A stretch of DNA of 64,000 nt from Sphingobium lactosutens DS20. Its GTDB lineage: Bacteria; Pseudomonadota; Alphaproteobacteria; Sphingomonadales; Sphingomonadaceae. This document shows, piece by piece, positions 27,635 through 36,441 of the stretch. The position numbers were made by a program, and so were the translations under genes. Under the pieces are notes generated by a model that saw only the letters and a program-made list of their open reading frames with translations, did no database searches and had not been told where the DNA came from. Location of the stretch: assembly GCF_000445105.1 (NCBI RefSeq), contig NZ_ATDP01000073.1:62001-126000 (forward strand), in the 5' to 3' direction. Position 1 is the first letter of the stretch; every line of letters starts with the position of its first letter.

Positions 27635-28375
27635 TCAGGCTACAATTCGCCTGCGTTTGGCCTGGATTTCACGTCGCGCACGTTCGATCATTTCCAATTC
27701 GGTGACAGCAAGCAAATCCTCTGACACCCGGGTCAAGTGCGCGCGCATCGCCGAGCGTGCTTGATGCGGGTCGCGCGCCAAAAGCGCATTGAGAATGTTT
27801 CTATGTTCATCGGGCCGGGGGTTTATCCCCTCTCGTCGCGCCTGTTCGAACATATGCCGACACAATAAGGATTGTTCGCGCAAGTCCCACAAATTCTCGA
27901 TCGTCTTTGCAACCAGAGTGCTTTTTGTGCCCTCTGCGATGGCCATGTGAAACTGGCGATCAAGTGCAAGTTCGGTTTCGGACGCGGGGTCAAGTGCTTC
28001 CATCTGATCCAGGATCAGGGCAAGTTGCTTGAGTTCGTCGTCTTCCATCACCGTCGCCGCCAACGCGGCTGCTTCACCCTCAAACATGATCCGGGCTTCG
28101 TTCAACTCAAAAGCGCCGACGTTCAGTTCCATGAAAGCCTTGTCGCTCGGAAGATTTCCAATGACGAACACGCCCGCGCCATGCCGCACTTCCAACAGGT
28201 TACGAATTTCGAGCGCTATAAGCGCTTCGCGAATAGTCGGGCGACTGACGTTGAACTGCTCTGCAAGATCACGCTCCGCAGGAAGACGGCTTCCCAACTC
28301 ATAGTGACCCTCGCGAATTTGCTGCTCAATCTGGAGAGCGACCCGCTGGTAGAGCTTCAGTTTTTCAGACGACAT
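27635..28375 (-). CDS. GntR-family (FCD subfamily) transcriptional regulator, UxuR/ExuR-like
   Basis: 246 residues. N-terminal winged helix-turn-helix: YQRVALQIEQQIREGHYELGSRLPAERDLAEQFNVSRPTIREALIALEIRNLLEVRHGAGVFV. C-terminal all-helical FCD effector domain with the metal-binding pattern LDRQFHMAIAEG and later PDEHRNILNALLARDPHQARSAMRAHL. FCD regulators of this group respond to uronates or their breakdown products and usually repress. Its location inside the hexuronate locus supports that role. A half-conserved site sits just upstream of its own start (28385-28395), so it may be autoregulated. Confidence 0.92.
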   Translation of the reverse strand: MSSEKLKLYQRVALQIEQQIREGHYELGSRLPAERDLAEQFNVSRPTIREALIALEIRNLLEVRHGAGVFVIGNLPSDKAFMELNVGAFELNEARIMFEGEAAALAATVMEDDELKQLALILDQMEALDPASETELALDRQFHMAIAEGTKSTLVAKTIENLWDLREQSLLCRHMFEQARREGINPRPDEHRNILNALLARDPHQARSAMRAHLTRVSEDLLAVTELEMIERARREIQAKRRRIVA

Positions 28376-28384
28376 AACTCCTAC

Positions 28385-28395
28385 ATGTCATACCA
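28385..28395. promoter_or_regulatory. Possible autoregulatory half-conserved GntR site
   Basis: ATGTCATACCA: the right half ACCA matches the TGGT-N3-ACCA type, the left half matches only GT. It lies 10-20 bp upstream of the regulator ATG, overlapping its ribosome-binding site on the minus strand. Weak on its own. Confidence 0.3.
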
Positions 28396-28690
28396 AATTC
28401 CCCGGCGCAAGCGATCGAGCATGTGCCGTTTATAAAGGGTGGGACTGCAGCGACGCGGGACTTACTGGCAGGCATTGCGGCGAGGTTGGTGGGTGAAGCC
28501 AACCGTTGCTCTTCAGCCGTGAGAAGGACCTTTTCACACCTGCATGCGCGTTTATGAGGCATCAGACAGGTTTCGCCTTGATGGAATGTACCCATGTCAC
28601 GTTTTCAATAAGCACAGCGCGATCGAATGCTACTGGGGCATGTCCGTTCATCGCACTTCCTGCGCTTGTTGTTGACACGTTTGATGTAAT

Positions 28691-28701
28691 TGGCCAGACC
28701 T
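28691..28701. promoter_or_regulatory. GntR-type site before the first sulfatase
   Basis: TGGCCAGACCT differs from the perfect TGGTCAAACCA site before the transporter at three positions and from the site before the TonB receptor (TGGCCAGACCA) at one. It lies 37 bp upstream of the sulfatase start. Confidence 0.45.
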
Positions 28702-28737
28702 TTTTTAACCCGGTGAATGAACGAAGGAGAGGCACAA

Positions 28738-30618
28738 ATGCCATTGTCGCGACGGAAAATCCTGGCCGCTATGGCTGGCGCGCCTCTGCTTTCGAGCGGC
28801 GCTAGAACGGCCTTCGCCGCATCCGCGAATCCCCAGCTGCCCAATATTCTTTGGCTGGTCAGTGAAGACAATAATCCCTTCATTGGAGCCTATGGCGATA
28901 AGGCGGCGCACACGCCCAATCTGGATGCACTTGCTGCCCAAGGGATATTGTATCGCAACGTCTATTCAAGTGCGCCCGTCTGTTCCCCGTCACGATTTGG
29001 CATTCTGACCGGTGCCTACCCTGAAAGTTGCTCCCCTGCGCAGCATATGCGGGCGACTGCCAAGCTGCCTTCTTCATTTCGCACTTATCCGGAATATATG
29101 CGCAGTGCCGGTTATTATTGCACCAACAACAGCAAGACAGATTATAATTGCGATGTCGATCCGGATCGGATTTGGGACGTGTCGGGCGATAATGGGCATT
29201 GGCGCAATCGCCCGGAGGGCGCTCCATTTCTGGCTGTCTTCAATTATATGACGACGCATGAATCCTCCCTGTTCAGGCCAGTGCCAGGCAGTGAGGCAAT
29301 GGGGCCGATCCGGATTCCAGGCTATCTGCCGCCCACGCCTGCGATCGAGAATGACTACGCCAAATATTACAAGCTAATGTCGATCATGGATGGTCAAATC
29401 GGCGATCGACTGGCCGAACTGGAAGCCGATGGTTTGGCGGATAACACGATCGTTTTCTATTATTCGGACAATGGCGGCGTGCTTCCGCGCAGCAAGCGCT
29501 ATTGCTACGACGAAGGCCTGCGCGTCGCCATGATCGTGCGCGTGCCGCCCAAATGGCAGCATCTATCCCCCGCAAAGCCCGGTAGTGTCATCGACACCCC
29601 TGTAACCCTGCTCGACTTGCCACCTACTTTGTTGGCACTGGCCAATATGGGCCAACCCGCCCATATGCAGGGCAATCCGATCATGGGATCGGGCAAGCTT
29701 GTGCCCAATGACTATGTGTTTGGCATGCGCAACCGAATGGACGAGCGGTATGACTTCGTTCGCACCGTGGCCGATGGTCGTTATCGCTATATCCGCAACT
29801 ATATGCCGCATCGTATCTGGGGTATGCGAGGCGATTTTGAATGGATCCTCAAGAGCTATCAGTCCTGGGAGGAGGAGCATATTGCTGGCCGGCTCAATGC
29901 AGACCAGGATCGTTTCTTCCAGACAAAACCCTATGAGGAACTATATGATCTGGCTGAAGATCCAGATCAGCTATCCAATCTCGTGAGTGATGCTGTCCAA
30001 AGCGCGCGGCTTGCGCAGTTGCGAACCGCGCTCGATCGTCACATGCTCAAGATCAGGGATAACGGCTTCATTCCAGAAGGCAGTGACGCCGAAGGTTATG
30101 ACATTAGTCAGCAGGACAGCCATTATCCGTTGAAGCAGATCATGGTCATGGCGCAGGCCGCAGCGCGCGGCGATGTCCGCAAACTGGCCCTGCTGCAATC
30201 GGGTTTGAAAAACCGTAATGGGGTGGTGCGATATTGGGCGGCGACGGGGTTGCTGATCCTCAAGCAGAAAGCCAAGGTTGCCGAAGCCGCTCTGGCGCGG
30301 GCGGCCGCAGAGGATCCCTGGCTCAGCGTGCGTGTCGTATGTGCCGAGGCTTTGTGCCACCTGCGTCAGGATGATAAGGGGCAACGTATATTGGGCGAGA
30401 TCATTGTCCAGGATATACCCTTTCCTCCCCGGCTCCAGGCTCTGAATGCTTTGGATGCGCTGGGAGAAGCAAGTCGCCCGGCGTTGGATGCAATTATGCA
30501 GGTTCAGGATGACAAGAACGAATATATCGTCCGCGCCGCCCGCCCGCTTTTAGCCAAGTTGGAAGGAACCTACCGACCAGATATCAGCTATGGTCGAGGC
30601 ACCACGGCGAAAAGGTGA
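28738..30618 (+). CDS. Tat-exported S1-family sulfatase with C-terminal HEAT-like repeats
   Basis: 626 residues from the ATG at 28738, after GAAGGAGAGG. The N-terminus SRRKILAAMAGAPLLSSGARTAFA is a twin-arginine signal, so the enzyme folds in the cytoplasm before export. The formylglycine motif is C82 in CSPSR; metal ligands are in VSEDNN and YYSDNGG. The HMRA segment after the motif resembles heparan-N-sulfatase-like subfamilies, but this is not proof of substrate. The last 150 residues are helical HEAT-like repeats (NRNGVVRYWAATGLLIL, DPWLSVRVVCAEALCHL). It would remove sulfate esters or N-sulfate from a glycan. Confidence 0.9.
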   Translation: MPLSRRKILAAMAGAPLLSSGARTAFAASANPQLPNILWLVSEDNNPFIGAYGDKAAHTPNLDALAAQGILYRNVYSSAPVCSPSRFGILTGAYPESCSPAQHMRATAKLPSSFRTYPEYMRSAGYYCTNNSKTDYNCDVDPDRIWDVSGDNGHWRNRPEGAPFLAVFNYMTTHESSLFRPVPGSEAMGPIRIPGYLPPTPAIENDYAKYYKLMSIMDGQIGDRLAELEADGLADNTIVFYYSDNGGVLPRSKRYCYDEGLRVAMIVRVPPKWQHLSPAKPGSVIDTPVTLLDLPPTLLALANMGQPAHMQGNPIMGSGKLVPNDYVFGMRNRMDERYDFVRTVADGRYRYIRNYMPHRIWGMRGDFEWILKSYQSWEEEHIAGRLNADQDRFFQTKPYEELYDLAEDPDQLSNLVSDAVQSARLAQLRTALDRHMLKIRDNGFIPEGSDAEGYDISQQDSHYPLKQIMVMAQAAARGDVRKLALLQSGLKNRNGVVRYWAATGLLILKQKAKVAEAALARAAAEDPWLSVRVVCAEALCHLRQDDKGQRILGEIIVQDIPFPPRLQALNALDALGEASRPALDAIMQVQDDKNEYIVRAARPLLAKLEGTYRPDISYGRGTTAKR

Positions 30619-30624
30619 CACGTA

Positions 30625-30661
30625 GCCCCAGACGATATATTCGGCTGGGGCCATCACATTT
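30625..30661. terminator. Weak bidirectional hairpin between convergent sulfatase and NTF2-like genes
   Basis: GCCCCAG (30625-30631) pairs with CTGGGGC (30655-30661), loop 23 nt, partly able to pair further. No long T-tract; the strand-specific T-run is limited. It lies between two convergent stops. Confidence 0.4.
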
Positions 30662-30702
30662 TGCGCTCATAGGAAACCCCATATCTAATATGATAGCATC
30701 AT

Positions 30703-31107
30703 TTATGGCGCTTTGAAGATGATCCGGCTGCTCAGTTCGGCGATTTTCAGCATGCCATTTTCTACGCAGCAGTTCGCTACATAACGGCCGATCCCCTTTG
30801 CACGGTCCAACGGGTAGGGGGCGGTTGCATCTCCAACATATTCATATGCGGTGAGAAGGAAACTGACGGAACCGCCATTCTCGTTTGGATCCGCCACGAT
30901 GTTTGTCACAACATGCGCGGTATGGCGATCAGCCGCTCGATCCCTGAGCGCTTCCAGCACGCCGGCAACCCCCTCTAATTGTTTACCCTGCCGATGCCAG
31001 ATCCCGTTTTGCCCCATATATTGGGCTGCGTGATTATATTCGCCGCTGTCAATCGCGCTGAAAAAGCGCGCCGGCAATTGGAGCAATTCGACTGATAGCC
31101 CATCCAT
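30703..31107 (-). CDS. NTF2/SnoaL-like small protein
   Basis: 134 residues. Cone-shaped NTF2-like fold suggested by LLQLPARFFSAIDSGEYNHAAQYMGQNGIWHRQGKQLEGVAGVLEALRDR, then an HVVTNIVAD strand and a C-terminal GRYVANCCVENGMLKIAELSSRIIF sheet. Such proteins are often small-molecule isomerases, dehydratases or lactone-handling enzymes, but the reaction is not readable here. It follows the FAH-family gene by 88 bp on the same strand, so the two are probably co-transcribed. Confidence 0.8.
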   Translation of the reverse strand: MDGLSVELLQLPARFFSAIDSGEYNHAAQYMGQNGIWHRQGKQLEGVAGVLEALRDRAADRHTAHVVTNIVADPNENGGSVSFLLTAYEYVGDATAPYPLDRAKGIGRYVANCCVENGMLKIAELSSRIIFKAP

Positions 31108-31195
31108 GTGTGGAGTCTTTCTTCAATAAAGCTTTTCAATTTTTTCGAATATGATTTTATCGGCATAATCCCAATATCATGCGGTAAATGCCGAA

Positions 31196-32134
31196 TTATT
31201 CCGGTGGCTTCTTGGGGACTATTGTTCCGACCAATGAGCCGATATCATCTGACGTGACCTCGACAACGTCGCCTTCTTTCAGAAAGAGGTCGAGCGGCCA
31301 CCCTCCGTCTGGTCCGGGACGGGTCTGGTCGATGGCCGTTCCCAGCCCAGTTCCAAGCGAAATGACGTCACCAGGGTGAAAGGTGAAATCTCGCGAAAAA
31401 TATTCGAGCAGTTCCCCAAAGGAATATGTCATGCCACTTGTCGAATAATCCTGCCTGACATCGCCATTTACCAAGGTCCTGATATGGACATCGTCCGGGT
31501 CCAATTCCCCGACAACCACCGCGGGGCCAATTGATTTTGAACAGTCGAAGTTTTTTGCAGGCATGAACGTCGGACTGGCGGCGACCGGCCATTTTGCTTC
31601 CCGAATGCTCCAATCCTGGATCAACGTTACGCCCCAGACATAATCCTTGGCGTCGGCTGCCTTAATGTCCTTGCCTTGCTTTCCGATGATGACGCCAAGT
31701 TCTCCTTCATAGTCGAAGTATCCCAAGGCCCGTGTCGGCATTTGGATATCGGCATTGGGTCCCATGACCGGCCGAGCCGCAGCCCAGAAAGCCGTAGGAG
31801 GGCGTTGGCGGCCGCTGGCATATACTTCGTCTCGGGTGGTGGGCTTGCCCCCCAGATTGGTGAAGGCTGCGGCGACATGATCCGGATTATTCTGACCAGC
31901 CATCACCATTTGACGCCCCGGCCACGGCGCGGCGAGTTTGATATCAGCAAGCGGGTGCACCAAATTGCTCTGCGACCGGGCATGGTCTGCCGCCGAAGCG
32001 ATTTTCGCCAGTCCATCTGCACCCGCTTCGATCAAGTCCAGAAGCGTGGCGAACCCGGCAGAGGAAACGTCGATGACCTCATTGTCTTCCAGCAGGCCAA
32101 TCCGTTCATCCTCGCCAAATACAACTATTTTCAT
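31196..32134 (-). CDS. Fumarylacetoacetate hydrolase (FAH)-family protein
   Basis: 312 residues, ATG nine bases after GGAG. The C-terminal FAH domain carries the metal-binding ExE in GYFDYEGELGVIIGKQGKDI and a downstream Asp in LIQDWSIREAKW; GTGLGTAIDQTRPGPDGGWPLDLFLKEGDVVEV closes it. Family members cleave C-C bonds of diketo acids or tautomerise/decarboxylate keto acids; some act on 3-deoxy sugar acids. Its place in a uronate locus suggests a sugar-acid intermediate as substrate, which is inference. Confidence 0.88.
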   Translation of the reverse strand: MKIVVFGEDERIGLLEDNEVIDVSSAGFATLLDLIEAGADGLAKIASAADHARSQSNLVHPLADIKLAAPWPGRQMVMAGQNNPDHVAAAFTNLGGKPTTRDEVYASGRQRPPTAFWAAARPVMGPNADIQMPTRALGYFDYEGELGVIIGKQGKDIKAADAKDYVWGVTLIQDWSIREAKWPVAASPTFMPAKNFDCSKSIGPAVVVGELDPDDVHIRTLVNGDVRQDYSTSGMTYSFGELLEYFSRDFTFHPGDVISLGTGLGTAIDQTRPGPDGGWPLDLFLKEGDVVEVTSDDIGSLVGTIVPKKPPE

Positions 32135-32748
32135 GCATCATCTCCGGGCAACATTCGTTCAAGACAGGATTTCAAGAGATTGTCCCGCTTTCGACAATCC
32201 AGCAGGCTGGCCCTATTGCGGGCGTGGCAAATGGAATTTCTCCCGCAATCATCTGAAAAATGATCGGCGAAGCGATAATCAGCCGGACACCGTTTTCGTA
32301 ATAGAAATTGATAATGGCCCCATGTGCCGTGACGGTCTTCCCGTCGTCGCGGGATAGTGTCTGTCAAGGCAAGGGCAGAGAATAGCGCGTTACAAGGCCG
32401 AGCTTGCGGCTTGGGTGAGGACATATATGCCGCGCCGCGCGCCGGCCGATGAACGAGCTGCCCTGATAATCCACATTTTGACAACCGCATCCGCGGCGCA
32501 GATAACCTCTCGCCAAATTGGTCAGTTCAATCGCTGCAGGCAGAATCTGGCGTGGGCCGTGGTTCAGGCGGGAATCGCCCTATGCGAAGTGAAAATGAAT
32601 ATGCTGCTCTCAAGGCTCGACAACACCTTTAACGGAAAAGACGACATGCATTTTTCGACCGCCGATCGGATAGACCGGGCTTGCGTCCAAACCTCAAATG
32701 GTTCGCAGGCTTTACCGCAGCCTAGTCCTGTGCACACGGAGCGTCATT
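32135..32748. other. 614-bp divergent intergenic region, FAH gene to FGE gene
   Basis: I see no convincing gene; the open frames here lack ribosome-binding sites and recognisable sequence. A small inverted repeat AACC-TCAAAT-GGTT (32690-32703) lies 46 bp before the FGE start; its half-sites are in the opposite order to the GntR-type motif. Confidence 0.5.
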
Positions 32749-33702
32749 ATGGGTAAAAGATTTGTCCGACCTGTCGCACTGCGCGACGGCATGATCGCCC
32801 TGCCAGGGGGCGAATTCATGATGGGGGCAGAAAATTTCTACCCGGAGGAAAGTCCGGTGAGGCGGGTCAGGGTGGCCCCGTTCCAGATTGATGTCGCCCC
32901 CGTCACCAACCGGCAGTTCCATGATTTTGTTGAGGCCACCGGATATGTCACGGTCGCCGAAATGATGCCTGATCCCAAAGATTATCCGGGCTTGCTGCCG
33001 GAAATGCATTTTGCCGGATCGCTGGTATTCCGCAAGACCTCTGCACCTGTGGGAACGGGTGATCATAGGCGATGGTGGTCATTTGAAGCGGGGGCATGCT
33101 GGCGCCATCCTCTTGGCCCCGGAAGCGATATTGCAGAATTGTGGGACCATCCTGTCGTCCATATCGCGTGGAAGGACGCTCAGGCCTATGCCAAGTGGGC
33201 GAAAAAATCTTTACCGACCGAAGCTGAGTATGAATTTGCCGCACGTGGCGGGCTGAGCGGCACGGATTATGCGTGGGGCGATGAACTCGCTCCTGATGGT
33301 CGCATGATGGCCAATTATTGGCAGGGACAATTTCCTCACCAAAATGATTGCCTGGATGGATGGGAACGTACATCGCCGGTCGGCAGCTTCCCCCCCAATG
33401 GCTATGGCCTGTATGACATGATCGGCAATGTCTGGGAATGGACGAACGACTGGTGGAGTGCGTCCAAGGAGCCCTTATCCGGCAAGAGTTGCTGCGCCAT
33501 CGACAATCCGCGCGGTGGCACGCTGCGGAACAGCTTCGATCCTGGGCAACCCCAGATCAAGATCGGGCGAAAGGTGTTGAAGGGCGGTTCGCATCTCTGC
33601 GCCGTGAATTATTGCCAGCGTTTTCGGCCAGCTGCCCGCCATCCTGAAATGATCGACACATCCACCAGCCACATTGGCTTTCGATGCGTAGTGCGTGATT
33701 GA
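32749..33702 (+). CDS. Formylglycine-generating enzyme (sulfatase-modifying factor family)
   Basis: 317 residues from the ATG at 32749 (GGAG nine bases upstream). Converts the Cys of the CxPSR motif in sulfatases to formylglycine. FGE-sulfatase fold: MIALPGGEFMMGAENFYPEESPVRRVRV, PVTNRQFHDFVEATGYVTVAE, LPTEAEYEFAARGG, GNVWEWTNDWW, and above all the active-site Cys pair in GGSHLCAVNYCQRFRPAAR (C284 and C289), as in aerobic copper-dependent FGE. This pair separates a true FGE from general FGE-fold proteins. No signal peptide, so it acts in the cytoplasm, in line with the Tat-exported sulfatase nearby. Confidence 0.93.
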   Translation: MGKRFVRPVALRDGMIALPGGEFMMGAENFYPEESPVRRVRVAPFQIDVAPVTNRQFHDFVEATGYVTVAEMMPDPKDYPGLLPEMHFAGSLVFRKTSAPVGTGDHRRWWSFEAGACWRHPLGPGSDIAELWDHPVVHIAWKDAQAYAKWAKKSLPTEAEYEFAARGGLSGTDYAWGDELAPDGRMMANYWQGQFPHQNDCLDGWERTSPVGSFPPNGYGLYDMIGNVWEWTNDWWSASKEPLSGKSCCAIDNPRGGTLRNSFDPGQPQIKIGRKVLKGGSHLCAVNYCQRFRPAARHPEMIDTSTSHIGFRCVVRD

Positions 33703-33826
33703 GCAGAGGCACCGGTGACCGCCACAACATTTCGGCGAGCACTCACCTTTCCATCCAACAAAAATGCTTCATGGTTGGTCATCAATATAATCAATTTGTC
33801 TTGCCGGTAGACCTCCGCAATATCAG

Positions 33827-33837
33827 TGGCCAGACCA
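33827..33837. promoter_or_regulatory. GntR-type site before the TonB-dependent receptor
   Basis: TGGCCAGACCA, 24 bp upstream of the receptor start. One mismatch to TGGT-N3-ACCA and nearly identical to 28691-28701. Its position fits a repressor site over the start of transcription or translation. Confidence 0.5.
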
Positions 33838-33860
33838 ATATAGGTTATTCCGGGGAGGAA

Positions 33861-36200
33861 ATGATGTTCCGCGTTTCAGCGTTACTTGCGTCGACCGCTT
33901 TGATTGCGACGGCTGGTTCGGCCTTCGCTCAATCTGACATTGCGCCACAAGGCGATGATGGTGGAATTGAGGAGATCGTCGTCACAGCGCAACGGCGAGA
34001 ACAACGTCTGCAAGATGTGCCAGTGGCGGTGACCGCGCTGACGGCCGAAGCTTTGGCAAATCGCGGCATCAACCAAGTTGCAGATGTAGCGCGGGCCGCG
34101 CCATCTTTGACGGTAACGCAGTCACAGAATCCCCAGAACAGCTCCATCAACCTTCGCGGTATCGGCACCAATGCATTTGGTATCGGATTGGAACCCGCGG
34201 TATCCGTCGTCGTGGATGACGTTGCCTTGCTGCAACAGGCGCAAGCCTTCTCCGGGCTCGCCGATATTGAACGTATCGAGGTTCTGCGCGGCCCGCAGGG
34301 AACCCTGTTTGGCAAGAACGCGTCCGCTGGCGTGGTCAATATCGTCACGCAGGCGCCGACCGACACTTTGACAGCATCCTTCGGGGTGACGCAGACGACC
34401 GACGAGCAGACTCGGATCGAAGGGTCGGTATCGGGGCGACCCAACTCGCTCATTGCGGTGCGCGCAAACGCCTATTATGACCAGCGCGACGGGTATATCC
34501 GTAACCTGACGACCGGCAACAAGCTTGGCGCAGCGGAATCGATCGGCGCTCGTGTGCGGGCGGATATCGATCCGGTCGAGCGACTTCAGATATCGCTCAC
34601 CGCCGCCTATAGCCGGGACACGACGTCGGCTACTCGCACCTGGCGTTATGTCGATCCCGCCGCCCGCATTTTCCCGATTTCCCAAATTGGCGAACTGGGC
34701 AATCTGGTGCTTCCTTCGCTGGTCGGGATCGATCCCGGTCCGGATAATTTCAAGGCTCGCCAGAATGTCGAACCGGAAATTGTCAGCAAACAATCCATGT
34801 ATGTCGGCCGGGCTACGTTGGATCTCGACTTTGCCAATCTGATTTCCATCACCAGCTATCAGAAATGGTCGCTGTCCTCTCTGGGTGATGACGCAGACTA
34901 TACGGACCTTCCCGTTGTTGGCCGGCGCACCGGCGGCATCGTCCAATCGGGCAATACCAACACGGACCAGTTTACGCAGGAAGTCCGGCTGGTTTCCAGC
35001 GGCAGTCAATTTCTGGATTATCTGCTGGGCGCCTATTACTCCAAGGGCAATTCGGACCGTGACTTCCAGCGTCTGGCGCTGGGGCCGGGGGCTTCCAACT
35101 GGGTTGGCGGCCTGAAGACTCGCACCGTCGCCCTCTTCGCGCAAGGGACGGCGAATTTCACGGACAGCACGCATCTGGATGCAGGCATTCGCTGGAACAG
35201 CGAAAAACTGAGTGCCGACTTCCTCAATCTCGTCATTCCCACGCGTCCACCGGCAAACAACGCGACGTGCCTTACCCGTTGCTTCGGACAAACCAGCGAC
35301 GAGCAAGTCACATATAAGGTCGCCCTGCGTCAGGATATCTCACGCGATCTGATGATTTATGCGTCCTACGCGACCGGCTATAAGGGTCAGGGCTTCGATT
35401 TGGGCACCGGCGCCAGCCCTGATAGATTTGCCAATCCGTTGCAGCCCGAACATTCCAAAGCCTATGAAATCGGCCTGAAGGGTACGTTCCTTGACCGCAA
35501 GCTGCAGGTCAATCTGACCGGATTCTGGACGGATTATGATGATTTTCAGGCCCAGAGCGCCCGCGTGCTGGCAGACGGAACGCTCGACTTCCGCCTGAAC
35601 AACGTCGGCAAATTGCGCAGCCGCGGCGTGGAGGCGGACATCTCCTTGCGTCCCTTCCGTGGGCTGCAATTCGACCTATCGGGCGCTTATGTGGATGCGA
35701 AAATTCGCTCCTTCGAAGGTGCGAACTGCTATACTGGTCAGCCCGCCTTCGACAACGTGGCCGAAGCTGATCGCGTGCCGGGCGTCTGCTACGGAGCCAG
35801 CGCATCGGTCGGAACGCAGGATTTGAGCGGTTCGCGGCTCGCTAACGCGCCCAAATTCAAATATGGCATCTCCGGCCGTTACGAAACCGAACTGACGAAC
35901 AGCGGACTGAAGGGTTTTGTCCAGGCGGACTGGACGCATCAGAGCAAGGTCAATTTCAGCCTGTTGGGCGGCCCGCTCACGGTTCAGGAAGGCTATGGTA
36001 TCCTTAATGGAAGCGTTGGCCTTGAGGATCCGAGCGGCAATTACAGGGTAAGCCTCTTTGCCAACAACCTGTTCGACAAAAGTTACGCCTCGCTCATCCA
36101 AGCCGCGCAGGGTGAATCGCTTGGCCTAGCGACTCAGCAGGTTCTACCGCGCGACGCACGCCGGTATTTCGGCGTTCGGCTACGTCTCCGCTATCGTTAA
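33861..36200 (+). CDS. TonB-dependent outer-membrane receptor of the sulfated-uronide locus
   Basis: 779 residues. Start at the ATG pair 33861/33864 after GGGGAGGAA. Signal peptide MFRVSALLASTALIATAGSAFAQ. The plug domain begins with the TonB box EEIVVTAQRRE and contains INLRGIGTNAF and IERIEVLRGPQGTLFGKNASAGVVNIVTQ; a 22-strand barrel follows and ends in RRYFGVRLRLRY with a terminal aromatic residue pattern. Receptors of this type import large substrates in sphingomonads. Between FGE and the second sulfatase, it most likely takes up a sulfated oligosaccharide or glycoside, an inference. Confidence 0.93.
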   Translation: MMFRVSALLASTALIATAGSAFAQSDIAPQGDDGGIEEIVVTAQRREQRLQDVPVAVTALTAEALANRGINQVADVARAAPSLTVTQSQNPQNSSINLRGIGTNAFGIGLEPAVSVVVDDVALLQQAQAFSGLADIERIEVLRGPQGTLFGKNASAGVVNIVTQAPTDTLTASFGVTQTTDEQTRIEGSVSGRPNSLIAVRANAYYDQRDGYIRNLTTGNKLGAAESIGARVRADIDPVERLQISLTAAYSRDTTSATRTWRYVDPAARIFPISQIGELGNLVLPSLVGIDPGPDNFKARQNVEPEIVSKQSMYVGRATLDLDFANLISITSYQKWSLSSLGDDADYTDLPVVGRRTGGIVQSGNTNTDQFTQEVRLVSSGSQFLDYLLGAYYSKGNSDRDFQRLALGPGASNWVGGLKTRTVALFAQGTANFTDSTHLDAGIRWNSEKLSADFLNLVIPTRPPANNATCLTRCFGQTSDEQVTYKVALRQDISRDLMIYASYATGYKGQGFDLGTGASPDRFANPLQPEHSKAYEIGLKGTFLDRKLQVNLTGFWTDYDDFQAQSARVLADGTLDFRLNNVGKLRSRGVEADISLRPFRGLQFDLSGAYVDAKIRSFEGANCYTGQPAFDNVAEADRVPGVCYGASASVGTQDLSGSRLANAPKFKYGISGRYETELTNSGLKGFVQADWTHQSKVNFSLLGGPLTVQEGYGILNGSVGLEDPSGNYRVSLFANNLFDKSYASLIQAAQGESLGLATQQVLPRDARRYFGVRLRLRYR

Positions 36201-36236
36201 GGCATGATTGATCGCCGGATCGTCAGTATCTGGTAT

Positions 36237-36272
36237 CGCGGTGGGTTTGCCAGCCACAGCCCACCGCGTTCC
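36237..36272 (+). terminator. Terminator after the TonB receptor gene
   Basis: Perfect 9-bp stem CGCGGTGGG (36237-36245) / CCCACCGCG (36260-36268), 14-nt loop, followed by TTCCTTTC. Located 36 bp after the receptor stop. Confidence 0.6.
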
Positions 36273-36441
36273 TTTCAATGAGGACGCGTTGAATCGTTGC
36301 ACTGTAGACTGACTTTCAAACGACGGTGGGGTTGATTGCTGGGCCAGTCACTGATTAGCCGCTGCGGGAAAAATCCTGCTGCAACCATTTCGGCGGATTG
36401 GCATGCTCAATATGCTGATCACCTCAGAAGGAGATCAAAGG

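Larger units (their letters stand above)
28376..28737. other. 362-bp divergent intergenic region, regulator to sulfatase
   Basis: No gene seen. Two operator-like sites occur: 28385-28395 before the regulator and 28691-28701 before the sulfatase. A TTGACA (28672-28677) precedes the second, but no convincing -10 follows at normal spacing. Confidence 0.5.

Noticed and set aside
32415..32756. 113-residue plus-strand frame before the FGE gene
   Set aside because: No ribosome-binding site, no recognisable sequence, and it overlaps the FGE start in another frame.
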